The notes: generated from the letters alone by a model not told the origin. 64,000 nt of DNA from Bin5 sp965221145 (GCA_965221145.1 OZ244877.1:558001-622000); one strand, 5' to 3'; positions 1 to 8,802 are shown, counted from the stretch's first letter. Made by a program: numbers and translations.

Positions 1-1
1 G

Positions 2-586
2 TTCGACAGCTATGTCCTGGCTGCTGTGCTGGGCGTCGCCTTCCTCTCGATGCCGCTGACAGTGCGGCTTATGAAGACGCTGGGCAAGAGTCGCACCTAC
101 ATACGCATGATGATCTTCTGGGCGGCGGTCATGGCGGTGATCAGCATTCTGCCGCCGGGAAATGTGACGCTGGTGCTTATTGCGGCGGCGGTCGCCGGAA
201 TCGGCTACGGCGCGGCCAACGCCACCCCCTGGGCGATTGTGGCGGACATTATCGAAGAGGACGAATGGCACAGCGGACAACGCCGCGAAGGGGTCTACTC
301 CGCCTATCTGGTCACCTTCCGCAAGATCGCCACAGCCTTCGCGGTCGGCTTCCTTGTGCCGCAGGTTCTGTCCGCCACCGGCTTCATCGAAGGCGCGGCC
401 GCGACGCAGCCGGCGGCTGCGGTGCTGGCTCTGCGCATCTTCATGGGCGTCGTACCGGCGGTTCTGCTGATTCTCTCGATGTTCGCGGCGGCCCGCTATC
501 CTCTGGACCGGGCCGCCCACGATGAGTTGCGGCGCAAACTGGCCTTGCGGCGGGCGGGAGAGTCAACTGTAGTAGCAACTGATTAG
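2..586 (+). CDS. MFS/GPH-family sugar:cation symporter, C-terminal part
   Basis: The frame is open from the window edge, so this is the last ~195 residues of a protein that is usually about 450 residues long. The remaining part has about five hydrophobic helices and the cytoplasmic loop ADIIEEDEWHSGQRREG, which is characteristic of the glycoside-pentoside-hexuronide:cation symporter family (melibiose/xyloside permease type). The family couples sugar uptake to Na+ or H+. The tail after the last helix is charged, as expected for a cytoplasmic end. It converges on murA with only 5 bp between the stop codons. The substrate cannot be told from this fragment. Confidence 0.85.
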   Translation, partial: FDSYVLAAVLGVAFLSMPLTVRLMKTLGKSRTYIRMMIFWAAVMAVISILPPGNVTLVLIAAAVAGIGYGAANATPWAIVADIIEEDEWHSGQRREGVYSAYLVTFRKIATAFAVGFLVPQVLSATGFIEGAAATQPAAAVLALRIFMGVVPAVLLILSMFAAARYPLDRAAHDELRRKLALRRAGESTVVATD

Positions 587-591
587 AGGCA

Positions 592-1908
592 TTAACCGTC
601 CACGCGTTCGATGTGGGCGCCGACCGCGCGCAACTTCTCATCCACGCGCTGGTATCCCCGATCGATCTGTTCACTATTTCCGATGAGTGTGCGTCCTTCT
701 GCGCTGAGCGCGGCGAGGACGAGCGCCATGCCGGCGCGGATGTCGGGGCTGCTGACCTCCTGGCCGACGAGTTGGGCCGGGCCGGTCACGACAACGCGAT
801 GGGGATCGCAGACGATGACCTGCGCGCCCATGGCCGCCAGCTTGTCGACAAAATAGAGACGGCTCTCAAACATCTTTTCGTGGATCAGGACCGTGCCCTG
901 CGCCTGGGTGGCGACGACAATCGCAATGCTCATCACATCGGGAGGAAAGGCGGGCCAGGGGGCATCATCGATCTTGGGAATCGCGCCCCCGAAGTCGGGC
1001 CGGACGCGCAACGCCTGCTCATCAGGCAGAACGAGCGTATAGCCGGTGAGTTCGGCCTGCGGGTCTTCCTGCAACTGCATGCGCACGCCCAGCCGTTGAC
1101 AGAAGACGATTTCAAGCATGCGCAGATGGTCCGGGGCCACATTGGCGATCCGCAATGTCCCGCGCGTGATCGCGCCCAGACCGATAAGACTGCCGACCTC
1201 CATATAATCCGGCCCGATGGCGGCGCGTGCGCCGTGGAGTCGTTCCTGGCCGTGGACGACCAGCGTGTTGCTGCCGATGCCTTCGATCGGGCAGCCCATG
1301 TCGACCAGCAGACGGCACAACTCCTGCACATGAGGTTCGCTGGCGGTGTTGCGCAGGATGGTGGCGCCCTGGGCCAGGGAAGCGGCCATGACCGCGTTCT
1401 GGGTGGCGGTCACGGAGGCCTCATCCAGCAGAATATCGGCGCCGCGCAGCCGGCCGGCCGAGGTCAATTCGAAGCGGCCGCTGTTGGGGCGGGCGAAGGA
1501 GGCGCCCAACTGCTCGAAGACCAGCAGATGGGTGTCGATGCGGCGGCGGCCAATATCGTCGCCGCCGGCCGCGCCCGCGACCTGGAACGCGCCCCGCCGG
1601 GCCAGGAGCGGCCCCATCAGGTTCAAGCCGCCTCGGATGCGACCGAACAGCCGCGGGTCGGGCGCATGCCCGTGGAGCGCGTCGGCGCGCAGCGTGAGTC
1701 GGCTGCCCTCTTTGCGCACAGAGACGCCCAGCCCCGCTAAAATCGCCAGCATCGTGTCGACGTCATCGATCTGCGGGATATTCTCCAGGGTCACGGCTTC
1801 ATCGGTGAGCAGAGATGCGGCGATGAGGGGAAAGGCGGAGTTCTTGTTGCCGCTGACGCTGACGGTCCCCTCGATACGGTGGCCGCCCTGGATGGCAAAT
1901 GAGGCCAT
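592..1908 (-). CDS. murA: UDP-N-acetylglucosamine 1-carboxyvinyltransferase (MurA), Cys-to-Asp active site
   Basis: MurA transfers enolpyruvate from PEP to UDP-GlcNAc, the first committed step of peptidoglycan synthesis in the cytoplasm. The 438 residues are full length (E. coli 419). Seen directly: SGNKNSAFP with Lys22 and Asn23, the AFPPD segment carrying the catalytic-base Asp, DIRAGMALVL, and the C-terminal DRGYQRVDEKLRAVGAHIERV. The mobile catalytic loop reads AGGDDIGRRRID where E. coli has PGGCTIGARPVD, so Cys115 is Asp117 here (codon 1558-1560). MurA enzymes with Asp at this site (Mycobacterium, Chlamydia) are known to be insensitive to fosfomycin; that property is inferred for this one. 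The start has AAGGAG just upstream. A MITE-like element lies directly upstream of the start. Confidence 0.95.
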   Translation of the reverse strand: MASFAIQGGHRIEGTVSVSGNKNSAFPLIAASLLTDEAVTLENIPQIDDVDTMLAILAGLGVSVRKEGSRLTLRADALHGHAPDPRLFGRIRGGLNLMGPLLARRGAFQVAGAAGGDDIGRRRIDTHLLVFEQLGASFARPNSGRFELTSAGRLRGADILLDEASVTATQNAVMAASLAQGATILRNTASEPHVQELCRLLVDMGCPIEGIGSNTLVVHGQERLHGARAAIGPDYMEVGSLIGLGAITRGTLRIANVAPDHLRMLEIVFCQRLGVRMQLQEDPQAELTGYTLVLPDEQALRVRPDFGGAIPKIDDAPWPAFPPDVMSIAIVVATQAQGTVLIHEKMFESRLYFVDKLAAMGAQVIVCDPHRVVVTGPAQLVGQEVSSPDIRAGMALVLAALSAEGRTLIGNSEQIDRGYQRVDEKLRAVGAHIERVDG

Positions 1909-2461
1909 GCTTACTCCTTGTGTCTTAGAGCCTGTTTGAAAAGGGTCAAGTTAGGGGCAAAACGGCGCAAACGATGCGAACTATGACGTATAGATGAAGG
2001 ATTTACTACTTTCCGGCAGTCGTTTTTCGTCTTTTTGGCCGATACCAGCTACTTTTCAAACAGCTTCTTAGCGAGTGGGCAGCAGGCATCGTCTTGCCAC
2101 TGTCCACTGGTGCGCGCCGCTCTTCATTGCGCTAGTTCACCTGATTGTAGATGGGTCTGGCGTTCCCGTCTAGTTTGGTGCTGACGCAGAGTCGATCCAG
2201 AGGGGTGTCCATTGGCTGAATCAGGATTCACAGGATTGAGAGATTTCCAGGATCGCACATATCAGGGGCGAGAGAAGGAATTCGCCGTAGCAGACAAGGG
2301 GACTGAGAGCTACGCACCCCCATATTGGAGCGCCCCGGCGGGCCGCCGTTGTTCGCCTCAGACAGGGTTATATGGTAAAATACGAGTGTAGATTGTGCCG
2401 CAAAACGCCATTTTGCGGTCTTGTCAGAGATGGATTTGCCCGCCGGAATCGGACAGCGTTT
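1909..2461. other. Intergenic region between murA and the membrane protein
   Basis: Apart from the MITE-like element at its left end, no gene is supported here. Around 2220-2245 there is an imperfect 'AATCAGGATTCACAGGATT'-type motif of the kind often dispersed between genes. An extended -10-like TGGTAAAAT lies at 2373-2381 without a convincing -35; it may serve the downstream membrane protein and is one reason for preferring the GTG start at 2462 over the ATG at 2372. Confidence 0.4.
1923..2071. mobile_element. MITE-like element with CTGTTTGAAAAG inverted ends
   Basis: Two inverted copies of CTGTTTGAAAAG (1932-1943 and its complement 2052-2063) bound a ~138-bp non-coding segment. The segment is flanked by the direct repeat TCTTAG at 1923-1928 and 2066-2071, which looks like a target-site duplication. 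There is no transposase reading frame inside. Terminal repeats plus a short direct repeat are the structure of a MITE derived from a DD[E/D] transposon. It sits just upstream of murA and could have replaced or moved its promoter. Only one copy was found in this window. Confidence 0.5.
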
Positions 2462-3427
2462 GTGGGTATCATCGACAGTATATCAACCGGCTACCGCTTT
2501 GTCAGCCAACGTCCTGGCCTGCTGCTGTTGCCGCTTCTGCTGGATGCGCTGCTGTGGGTCATGCCCCGCTGGAGCATCAGTTCGCTCATGCAGTGGCTGG
2601 CTGATCTATACAGGGGGGCGGCCGAGGACCCGCGTATGATGGAGGGGAATCCGTTTGATCTGGCGCAGATGAGCGACTTGCTGGTGGCGGTCGGGCAGAC
2701 GAGCAATCTGGCCCAATTTCTGGTCAATGGCGCACTGTATCACGTGCCCAGCCTGCTGGCGGCGCTGCCCAGCATCAAGGGAAACCATCCGAGCGTCGAG
2801 ATCGATTCGCTCGGCGCGGCCGGTCTGCTGTCGTTGCTCTTCGGCCTGGCCGGTCTGCTGATCGGCGCGATCTATATGAATCTGTTGGCCCAGAATCTGC
2901 CAATCGGCGAAGGGCAGAAGGAGCTCTCGCTCAACAGTCTGGCGAGCCGTATCGCGCGCCATTGGCTGCGCACTATCGGGTTCCTGGTATTCGTCGCCCT
3001 CGGCCTGATGATGATCTACATACCTGGCGTGTTTGGGATCGTTGTGCTGGCGATGATCAGCCCTTTGCTAGGTTCCGGGGCGTTGTTCTTGTTCGCTGGC
3101 CTGATTCTGGTGATCCTATTCTATTTGTATTTTGTGACGACGGCACTGGTGCTGGACGACTTGGCGATTGGGCATGCAGTGCGCCGCAGCATCCATCTGG
3201 TGCGTTATAACTTCTGGCATACGGTGGGTTTTGTTCTGCTGACGAGCTTGATTTCGATGGGTATGGGGCTGCTGTTCTATCAGATCACACAGTGGCATAC
3301 CCTGGGCGTGGCGTTTGCTACGTTGGGAAATACGTTTGTCGGCACCGGGTTGGCGATGTCTCTGCTTGTCTTTTACCGGACGCGCATCCTGGCGATGCAA
3401 CAGGAAGGGCCGTACGGCTCAACCTGA
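2462..3427 (+). CDS. Polytopic membrane protein of unknown function
   Basis: I do not recognise a specific family. The protein has about six hydrophobic helices, starting with RPGLLLLPLLLDALLWV and including LLSLLFGLAGLLIGAIYMNLL and MMIYIPGVFGIVVLAM. It resembles the general pattern of multi-helix 'stage II/GDPD membrane domain-like' proteins, with a conserved-looking DLAIGHAVRRSIHLVRYNFWHTVG segment before the last helices. The frame is open from an ATG at 2372, but the first 30 residues from there are Cys/Arg-rich and hydrophilic, and an extended -10-like sequence overlaps that ATG. I prefer the GTG at 2462 (VGIIDSISTGYRFV). Either start leaves the membrane domain intact. Confidence 0.7.
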   Translation: MGIIDSISTGYRFVSQRPGLLLLPLLLDALLWVMPRWSISSLMQWLADLYRGAAEDPRMMEGNPFDLAQMSDLLVAVGQTSNLAQFLVNGALYHVPSLLAALPSIKGNHPSVEIDSLGAAGLLSLLFGLAGLLIGAIYMNLLAQNLPIGEGQKELSLNSLASRIARHWLRTIGFLVFVALGLMMIYIPGVFGIVVLAMISPLLGSGALFLFAGLILVILFYLYFVTTALVLDDLAIGHAVRRSIHLVRYNFWHTVGFVLLTSLISMGMGLLFYQITQWHTLGVAFATLGNTFVGTGLAMSLLVFYRTRILAMQQEGPYGST

Positions 3428-3432
3428 ACATC

Positions 3433-3467
3433 GCGCTCATACAGCGAAGCGGTAGCGCATTCAACAA
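3433..3467 (+). repeat. 34-bp hairpin repeat, copy 1 of 9
   Basis: The sequence starts GCGCTCATACAGCGAAGCGG and ends TAGCGCATTCAACAA. The outer GCGCT/AGCGC arms can pair and the interior carries AGCGAAGCGG. Eight further copies lie at 9962, 9999, 10475, 14867, 14905, 15575, 18204 and 18318. This copy lies between a gene end and gyrB. Confidence 0.8.
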
Positions 3468-3548
3468 TTTTGTCAGCGCGAGCAGAGACGATGTGTCGGG
3501 GTTGACTGCGCGGTTGTCAGCAGCAGCCTTAAATAGTTGGAGGAATTT

Positions 3549-5501
3549 GTGGCTGAAAAGATGAACAAACAGGATTTTGTCTACGGCGCCGATCAGATCC
3601 AGGTGCTGGAAGGCTTGGAGGCGGTGCGGAAGCGGCCCGGCATGTACATCGGCGGGACCGACACAAAGGCGCTGCATCACATGGTATACGAGGTGGTGGA
3701 CAACGCCATTGACGAGGCGATGCAGGGCCGTTGCGACGAAATTGTGGTGACGATCCACAAGGATGAGAGCGTCACCGTCAGCGACAACGGCGCCGGCATC
3801 CCTGTGGGCATACAAAAGCAGACCGGTCTGCCGGCATTGACGGTGGTGATGACGAAGCTGCACGCAGGGGGCAAGTTCGGCGATAGCGGCTACAAGGTTT
3901 CCGGTGGTCTGCATGGTGTCGGTGTCAGCGCGGTCAATGCGCTGAGTACGTGGATGGAGACGACCGTTAAGCGGAATGGCAAGGTCTGGCGGCAGCGCTT
4001 TGAACGCGGCGTTCCGGTGACCGGACTTGAGGAAGTCGGTCAGTGCGACAGCGGGGAAACGGGCACCAGCCAGCTTTTCATGCGCGACGATACCATCTTT
4101 AAAGTTCTCGAATATGACTGGCAGACGCTGGTGACGCGCTTCCGCGAAATGGCCTTTCTCACGCGCGGCATCGATCTCCATTTCATTGATGAGCGTGGGA
4201 AAGAGCCGCGTGAGATCAGCTTCTATTTCGAGGGCGGCGTACAGACATTCGTGCGCTATCTCAACAAGAATCGCACGGTTCTGCACCAGCCGATCTATGT
4301 GGATATGCAGGTCGAATCGACGCATGTGGAGGTGGCCATCCAGTATACCGACGGCTACAATGAATCGATCTTCGCGTTTGCCAATACGATCAACACGCCC
4401 GACGGCGGCTCCCATTTGACCGGTCTGCGGGCGGCGGTCACCCGTCAGATCAACGACTATGCGCGCAAACAGGGGATTCTGAAGGACAATGACGCCAACT
4501 TCAGTGGGGATGATACGCGTCAGGGTATGACCGCCATTATCAGTGTCAAGGTCTTGGAGCCGCAGTTCGAGGGCCAGAACAAGTTGAAGCTGCTCAACAA
4601 CGAAGTGCGCTATCACGTCGAAACGGCTGTGGCCGATGGGATCAACAGCTGGATGGAGGAGAACCCGCGTGAGGCCAAACGGATCACCGACAAGTGCCAG
4701 ATCGCTTTTCGGGCCAGGGAGGCGGCGCGCAAAGCCAGGGAACTGGTGATACGCAAGAGCGCGCTGGAGAGCCTGATCCTGCCCGGCAAGTTGGCGGACT
4801 GCTCCAGCCGTGATCCCAGCGAGAGCGAACTCTATATCGTTGAGGGGGACAGCGCCGGCGGCAGCGCAAAACAGGGCCGCGATCGACGCTTCCAGGCCGT
4901 GCTGCCGCTGCGGGGCAAAATCCTGAATGTAGAGCGCACCAGCCTGGACAAAATCCTGGGCAACAAGGAGATTCAGTCGCTGATCGCCGCTCTGGGCACA
5001 GGCGTGGGCGATGATTTCAGCGTCGGCAACCTGCGCTACAACCGGATCATCGTGATGACCGACGCCGACGTGGACGGCGCCCACATCCGCACGTTGCTGC
5101 TGACACTTTTTTTCCGCTACATGGAGCCTCTGGTGGGGAGCGGTCATCTGTATATTGCGCAGCCGCCGCTGTATAAGGTACAGATTACCGAGCGCCAGAA
5201 TGGCAAGGCCAAGCGGTCAGAGCAGTATGTGTACAACGACAACTCCCTGTCCCAGATTCGGCAGGAGATGGGCACGGACAACATCAAGCTGGAGCAGCGT
5301 TACAAGGGGTTGGGGGAGATGAACCCGGAGCAGTTGTGGGAAACGACGATGAATCCGGAACATCGAACGCTGCTGCAAGTGCAGGTGGACGATGCCGCGG
5401 AGGCTGACCACACCTTCGATATGCTGATGGGCAGCAGTGTGCCGCCCCGCCGCCGCTTCATCCAGACCCACGCCCACGAAGTGCGCAATCTGGACGTATA
5501 G
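3549..5501 (+). CDS. gyrB: DNA gyrase subunit B
   Basis: This is the ATPase/TOPRIM subunit of DNA gyrase, which introduces negative supercoils as a GyrA2GyrB2 complex. The GHKL ATPase region carries GLEAVRKRPGMYIG, EVVDNAIDEA, DNGAGIP and GGLHGVGVSAVNALS. The TOPRIM domain carries EGDSAGGSAKQGRDRR near residue 431 and the metal-binding MTDADVDGAHI near 502. The C-terminal YKGLGEMN..W.TTMNP motif and IQTHAHEVRNLDV end are typical, and 650 residues is the usual length for the short non-proteobacterial form. I chose the GTG at 3549 because GGAGGA lies at 3539-3544; the in-frame TTG at 3537 overlaps that site. An intrinsic terminator follows at 5552. Confidence 0.97.
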   Translation: MAEKMNKQDFVYGADQIQVLEGLEAVRKRPGMYIGGTDTKALHHMVYEVVDNAIDEAMQGRCDEIVVTIHKDESVTVSDNGAGIPVGIQKQTGLPALTVVMTKLHAGGKFGDSGYKVSGGLHGVGVSAVNALSTWMETTVKRNGKVWRQRFERGVPVTGLEEVGQCDSGETGTSQLFMRDDTIFKVLEYDWQTLVTRFREMAFLTRGIDLHFIDERGKEPREISFYFEGGVQTFVRYLNKNRTVLHQPIYVDMQVESTHVEVAIQYTDGYNESIFAFANTINTPDGGSHLTGLRAAVTRQINDYARKQGILKDNDANFSGDDTRQGMTAIISVKVLEPQFEGQNKLKLLNNEVRYHVETAVADGINSWMEENPREAKRITDKCQIAFRAREAARKARELVIRKSALESLILPGKLADCSSRDPSESELYIVEGDSAGGSAKQGRDRRFQAVLPLRGKILNVERTSLDKILGNKEIQSLIAALGTGVGDDFSVGNLRYNRIIVMTDADVDGAHIRTLLLTLFFRYMEPLVGSGHLYIAQPPLYKVQITERQNGKAKRSEQYVYNDNSLSQIRQEMGTDNIKLEQRYKGLGEMNPEQLWETTMNPEHRTLLQVQVDDAAEADHTFDMLMGSSVPPRRRFIQTHAHEVRNLDV

Positions 5502-5551
5502 GTTGGCAACGCGCAGGCGTCTCGCCTGTTGAAGCGGTGATGGCGAGCGAG

Positions 5552-5579
5552 AGGCCCGACTGAACGGTCGGGCCTTTTT
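5552..5579 (+). terminator. Intrinsic terminator after gyrB
   Basis: A perfect 9-bp stem AGGCCCGAC/GTCGGGCCT with a 6-base loop is followed directly by a T run. It lies 50 bp after the gyrB stop. Confidence 0.9.
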
Positions 5580-5644
5580 GTATCCTATATCCTGAGTTGC
5601 TCGCTACTGAAACTATCCTCCCCCCTTCAGTGAAAGAGAGAGGC

Positions 5645-5983
5645 ATGGAGACGATCGATTTCGAGCGCTATCAGCGGGAATCCCGCAAGACGTGGAGTCT
5701 GGTTCACACGGATCACGCAATCGTGTATCCGACGTTGGGGCTTGTGAATGAGGCCGGTGAAGTGGCGGGCAAGATCAAGAAGATCTTCCGGGACAAAGAC
5801 GGGGTCATCTCAGAGGCCGACCGTGAGGCGCTGAAGAGCGAGTTGGGAGACGTGCTCTGGTATCTGACCCAGATCTGCACGGAACTGGATTTGTCGTTGG
5901 AGGAGGTGGCCGCGCAGAACATCACGAAGTTATTCGACCGTTTGGAGCGGGGCGTCATCCGCGGCGAAGGCGATGTGCGCTGA
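5645..5983 (+). CDS. MazG-like nucleotide pyrophosphohydrolase
   Basis: The 112-residue protein has the all-alpha MazG/dUTPase-like metal site: GLVNEAGEVAGKIKK supplies the first acidic helix (ExxE) and SELGDVLWYLTQICTELDL the second (ExxD). Members hydrolyse (d)NTPs to (d)NMP and PPi and act in house-cleaning or phage defence; the substrate here is unknown. The ATG at 5645 is preceded by a purine-rich GAGAGAGG. An in-frame ATG at 5597 would add 16 non-conserved residues and is less likely. The gene converges on rpoD and shares a bidirectional hairpin with it. Confidence 0.85.
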   Translation: METIDFERYQRESRKTWSLVHTDHAIVYPTLGLVNEAGEVAGKIKKIFRDKDGVISEADREALKSELGDVLWYLTQICTELDLSLEEVAAQNITKLFDRLERGVIRGEGDVR

Positions 5984-6003
5984 GGCCGATCAGTGGTTAG
6001 CGA

Positions 6004-6041
6004 ATCGTGGCTAGTGGATACACAGCGCCACTAGCCACGAT
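6004..6041. terminator. Bidirectional stem-loop between MazG-like gene and rpoD
   Basis: ATCGTGGCTAGTGG (6004-6017) pairs perfectly with CCACTAGCCACGAT (6028-6041) around a 10-base loop. It lies between convergent stop codons and has a short T/A-rich tail. The arms belong to the degenerate GTGGCTAGTGG sequences found between many genes of this window. Confidence 0.65.
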
Positions 6042-6046
6042 TTCAA

Positions 6047-7300
6047 TTACAGATAGTCGCGCAGTCTGCGGCTGCGGCTGGGGTGGCGCAGGCGGCTCAG
6101 GGCCTGGGCCTCAATCTGGCGGATACGTTCACGCGTGACGCCGAACTTCCTGCCGACCTCCTCCAGCGTGTAGTTGTAGCCGTCCACCAGGCCGAAGCGC
6201 AGTTGCAGGATGCGCACCTCGCGGGGCGAAAGACTCTGGAAGATCTCGTCGATCACTTCGCGCAGAATCTGGCGGCCGGCGGATTCCTGCGGGCTGTCTG
6301 CGTCCTCGTCTTCGATGAAGTCGCCCAGGTAGCTGTCCTCTTCTTCCCCGACCGGCATCTCCAGGCTGAGAGGCCGCTGGCTGACGCGCATGATATGCTC
6401 GACCTTGCGCGGGGTCACGCCCAACTCCTCGGCGATCTCTTCGGTTGTTGGGTCGCGGCCCAACTCCTGCACAAGCTGGCGGCTGGTGCGGGTCAGGCGG
6501 TTGATCTGCTCGTACATATGCACAGGCACGCGGATCGTGCGCCCCTGGTCGGCGATGGCTCGCGTCACCGCCTGCCGGATCCACCAAGTGGCATAGGTGC
6601 TGAACTTATAGCCCCGGCAGTAGTCGAACTTCTTGACGGCGCGTATGAGGCCGATATTGCCCTCCTGGATCAAGTCCAGGAAGGGGACGCCGCGGCCGAC
6701 ATACTTCTTAGCGACGCTGACGACCAAGCGGCTGTTGGCTTTGATCAGATGCTCCTGTGCGGCGCGTCCGTCGCGTACCAACCACAGCAACTGTTCGCGT
6801 TCCTCCCAATCCACTTGCTCATGGTTCAGGCGATGCTGTGAGTCGCGACCGGCCTCCATGCGCTTGGCCAGATCGACCTCTTCGGCGGCGGTCAGCAAAG
6901 GGACGCGGCCTATCTCCTTGAGATAGAGGCTGATGGAGTCGTCGATCTCGATCTGGCTCAGATCGAATTCGTCCTCTTCCGCACTGTCAGGCGCCTCTTT
7001 CTTCCCCTCAGGGGAAATATCCTCTTTGATCGGGCCGACAGAGATGCCCTGTTCGAGCAGGGATGCGAAAATGTCATCCAGTTGCTCAATGTCGTCCTCT
7101 GCTTCAGGCATGACATGCAGCACTTCATCGTAGCTGACAAAGCCCTTTTCGCGACCGATTTTCAGCAGATGGGTGAGGGTCTCCTGCGGACTGGAAAACA
7201 GCGCGACGGTCTGCACCGCGTCCCCTTCGTTCGAGGAGCCATTCAAACTTTCTTTGCGTTCCTGAGTCTGTTCCTGTGTCAACAGCATTTCTTCAGCCAT
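6047..7300 (-). CDS. rpoD: Primary RNA polymerase sigma factor (RpoD/SigA)
   Basis: This is the housekeeping sigma-70 factor that directs RNA polymerase to -35/-10 promoters. The 417-residue protein has a short region 1.1 (about residues 40-100), region 1.2 (DDSISLYLKEIGRVPLL, about 112-130), region 2 with SRLVVSVAKKYVGRGVPFLD and the -10-recognition helix FSTYATWWIRQAVTRAI, region 3 (RTIRVPVHMYEQINRL) and region 4 with the helix-turn-helix YTLEEVGRKFGVTRERIRQIE (about 376-396). I chose the ATG at 7300 because GAGG lies just upstream; an in-frame GTG/ATG at 7384 would add 28 unconserved residues. The complete regions 1-4 argue for the primary rather than an alternative sigma factor. Confidence 0.93.
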   Translation of the reverse strand: MAEEMLLTQEQTQERKESLNGSSNEGDAVQTVALFSSPQETLTHLLKIGREKGFVSYDEVLHVMPEAEDDIEQLDDIFASLLEQGISVGPIKEDISPEGKKEAPDSAEEDEFDLSQIEIDDSISLYLKEIGRVPLLTAAEEVDLAKRMEAGRDSQHRLNHEQVDWEEREQLLWLVRDGRAAQEHLIKANSRLVVSVAKKYVGRGVPFLDLIQEGNIGLIRAVKKFDYCRGYKFSTYATWWIRQAVTRAIADQGRTIRVPVHMYEQINRLTRTSRQLVQELGRDPTTEEIAEELGVTPRKVEHIMRVSQRPLSLEMPVGEEEDSYLGDFIEDEDADSPQESAGRQILREVIDEIFQSLSPREVRILQLRFGLVDGYNYTLEEVGRKFGVTRERIRQIEAQALSRLRHPSRSRRLRDYL

Positions 7301-7468
7301 CGTCGCCTCTTTTTTCCGTAAATATGATGTGTGCTTTACGCGGCGATTCGGACACGATTGTGGCGGCAGCGTTGCCGTGCGCACATGAACAATCCTGTCG
7401 CGCTTACCTTACCATGACTTTACCGTAGCCAATATCCCAAATGGCGCAAAAACGATCCGGTCAGACCG

Positions 7469-7529
7469 TTTGAAGATTTTTTGGCGGAACTGTCTTCCAT
7501 GCCAGCGCCAATACAAAAAACTGTCAAAA
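7469..7529. repeat. 60-bp palindromic repeat, copy A
   Basis: The ends are TTTGAAGATTTTTTGG and a CAAAAAACTGTCAAAA complement-like arm; the interior includes GGCGGAACTG. This is one of five copies (7469, 8625, 10099, 12601, 60597). It lies between rpoD and the methyltransferase gene end. Confidence 0.8.
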
Positions 7530-7539
7530 TGGACGATGG

Positions 7540-8565
7540 CTACGCCGGCAACTTGAAGTCCCAGATACGGTCTCTTTGCCCATATTGGCGGGCGCAGGAC
7601 GGGCACTGGAGCTGTGCCGGACCAAGAGCAGTCAGAGGATGGGCTGCGCATGCCGGGCAACGGAAAAGTGTTGAATGCGCATCCGCTTCAAGCGCCCTGA
7701 GGGCGCCCGAGCGCAATTGCGTCGGGGTTGTGTCGAACTGCGTCTGCTCCGGTGCGTCCGGCGCGGCTGCGCGCACGAAGACGCTGGGGGCAAGCGGAAA
7801 TCTGCCGCCGATGCCAAACAGGTAGCTGTCCAGGCGGGCGAGCGTATGGGCCGGCAGGCCTCTCTTTAACGTCCGCAGCCGGAAATGGGAGGCGCCATAA
7901 CGTTTCTCCACGCGCAGGCCGGCATCGTTCAGCTTTGCCGCCATCCAGCCGGGATGAAAGTCGAAATTCATGGCGACAAATTCCAGCGGCGTCGGGTCAA
8001 AGGGAGACCAGGGCTGTCGGCGCATGAGCCAGCGCAAAATCGCTTTCAGATTGCGCTTGTTGGCATATTCGAGCACGGCCGCGCTGTGTCGATGCAGCAG
8101 CGGCTGTAACCGGCCCAGCGCCGCGGGCACGTCGGCCAGATGGTGCATCACCCGCACCATCACCAGCGCGTCGAGCGTCCTGTCGGCCAGGGGCATCTGA
8201 TAGAGATTGCCGGCGACAAAGACAAACCGTTGGTCGTGCCCCCATTTGCGCACCGCATCGGCCAGGAGCGTGCGGCTGTAGTCGAAGAGCACAATCTGAT
8301 CGTAGCCGAGATAGAGATCGGCCAGGCGGCCAAACCCGGCCCCGATTTCGGCGATCCGACCGCCTTGCGGGGGCAGGAGCCGACGCAGCGCGATCCGCTC
8401 GACGGCGTCTTCATATTCGCGCCCCTGGCCTTCCCAGAACTCGCGACGATACCCGCTGCCCTCGTAGTCCATTACGGGGACGGCTGTCTGCGCGGCGGAG
8501 CCTGCCTCGCTTTGCGGCTCGCTGATGGTTGCGCGATCGGCTGCAAGCAGATTGTTTACCGACAT
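7540..8565 (-). CDS. SAM-dependent methyltransferase with C-terminal zinc ribbon
   Basis: A Rossmann-type class I methyltransferase domain begins with the SAM-binding motif IAEIGAGFGRLADLY (residues 71-85), followed by FDYSRTLL and the motif-IV-like LDALVMVRVMHHL. The last ~45 residues form a Trm112-like or zinc-ribbon module, FRCPACA...LQCPSCARQYG, often found in methyltransferases acting on small molecules, lipids or cell-surface components. The substrate cannot be assigned. It is a single gene: a strong minus-strand promoter candidate lies at 8803-8831, and a 60-bp palindrome would lie in the 5' leader. The first 30 residues are low-complexity and may not all be translated. Confidence 0.8.
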   Translation of the reverse strand: MSVNNLLAADRATISEPQSEAGSAAQTAVPVMDYEGSGYRREFWEGQGREYEDAVERIALRRLLPPQGGRIAEIGAGFGRLADLYLGYDQIVLFDYSRTLLADAVRKWGHDQRFVFVAGNLYQMPLADRTLDALVMVRVMHHLADVPAALGRLQPLLHRHSAAVLEYANKRNLKAILRWLMRRQPWSPFDPTPLEFVAMNFDFHPGWMAAKLNDAGLRVEKRYGASHFRLRTLKRGLPAHTLARLDSYLFGIGGRFPLAPSVFVRAAAPDAPEQTQFDTTPTQLRSGALRALEADAHSTLFRCPACAAHPLTALGPAQLQCPSCARQYGQRDRIWDFKLPA

Positions 8566-8624
8566 CCGGGCCGCTCCACGGCGATCAGGAACTCAATACG
8601 CACAAATATGTGTCAGTCCTACTG

Positions 8625-8684
8625 TTTGAAGATTTTTTGTATTGGCGCCGCTATGAAAAACAGTTCCGCCAAAAAATCTTCAAA
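8625..8684. repeat. 60-bp palindromic repeat, copy B (inverted)
   Basis: The terminal arms TTTGAAGATTTTTTG and CAAAAAATCTTCAAA are perfectly complementary over 15 bp. The internal CAGTTCCGCC is near the right end, so this copy is inverted relative to copies A, C and D. Confidence 0.85.
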
Positions 8685-8802
8685 TCCATTGGCGCATTCA
8701 AGGGTTTAGACGAACACGCAGTCACAAATGTTTCACGTGAGACATGCGCAGGCTCAAACGTCGAAAACTGTGAATTACGTCTGCCCCGTGCGCATTCGTA
8801 CC

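Noticed and set aside
613..1740. Plus-strand frame of 375 codons opposite murA
   Set aside because: Antisense to a conserved gene and of low-complexity composition; no family recognised.
3318..5147. Minus-strand frame of 609 codons opposite gyrB
   Set aside because: It is a high-GC shadow of gyrB with no recognisable motif and no ribosome binding site; gyrB is certain.
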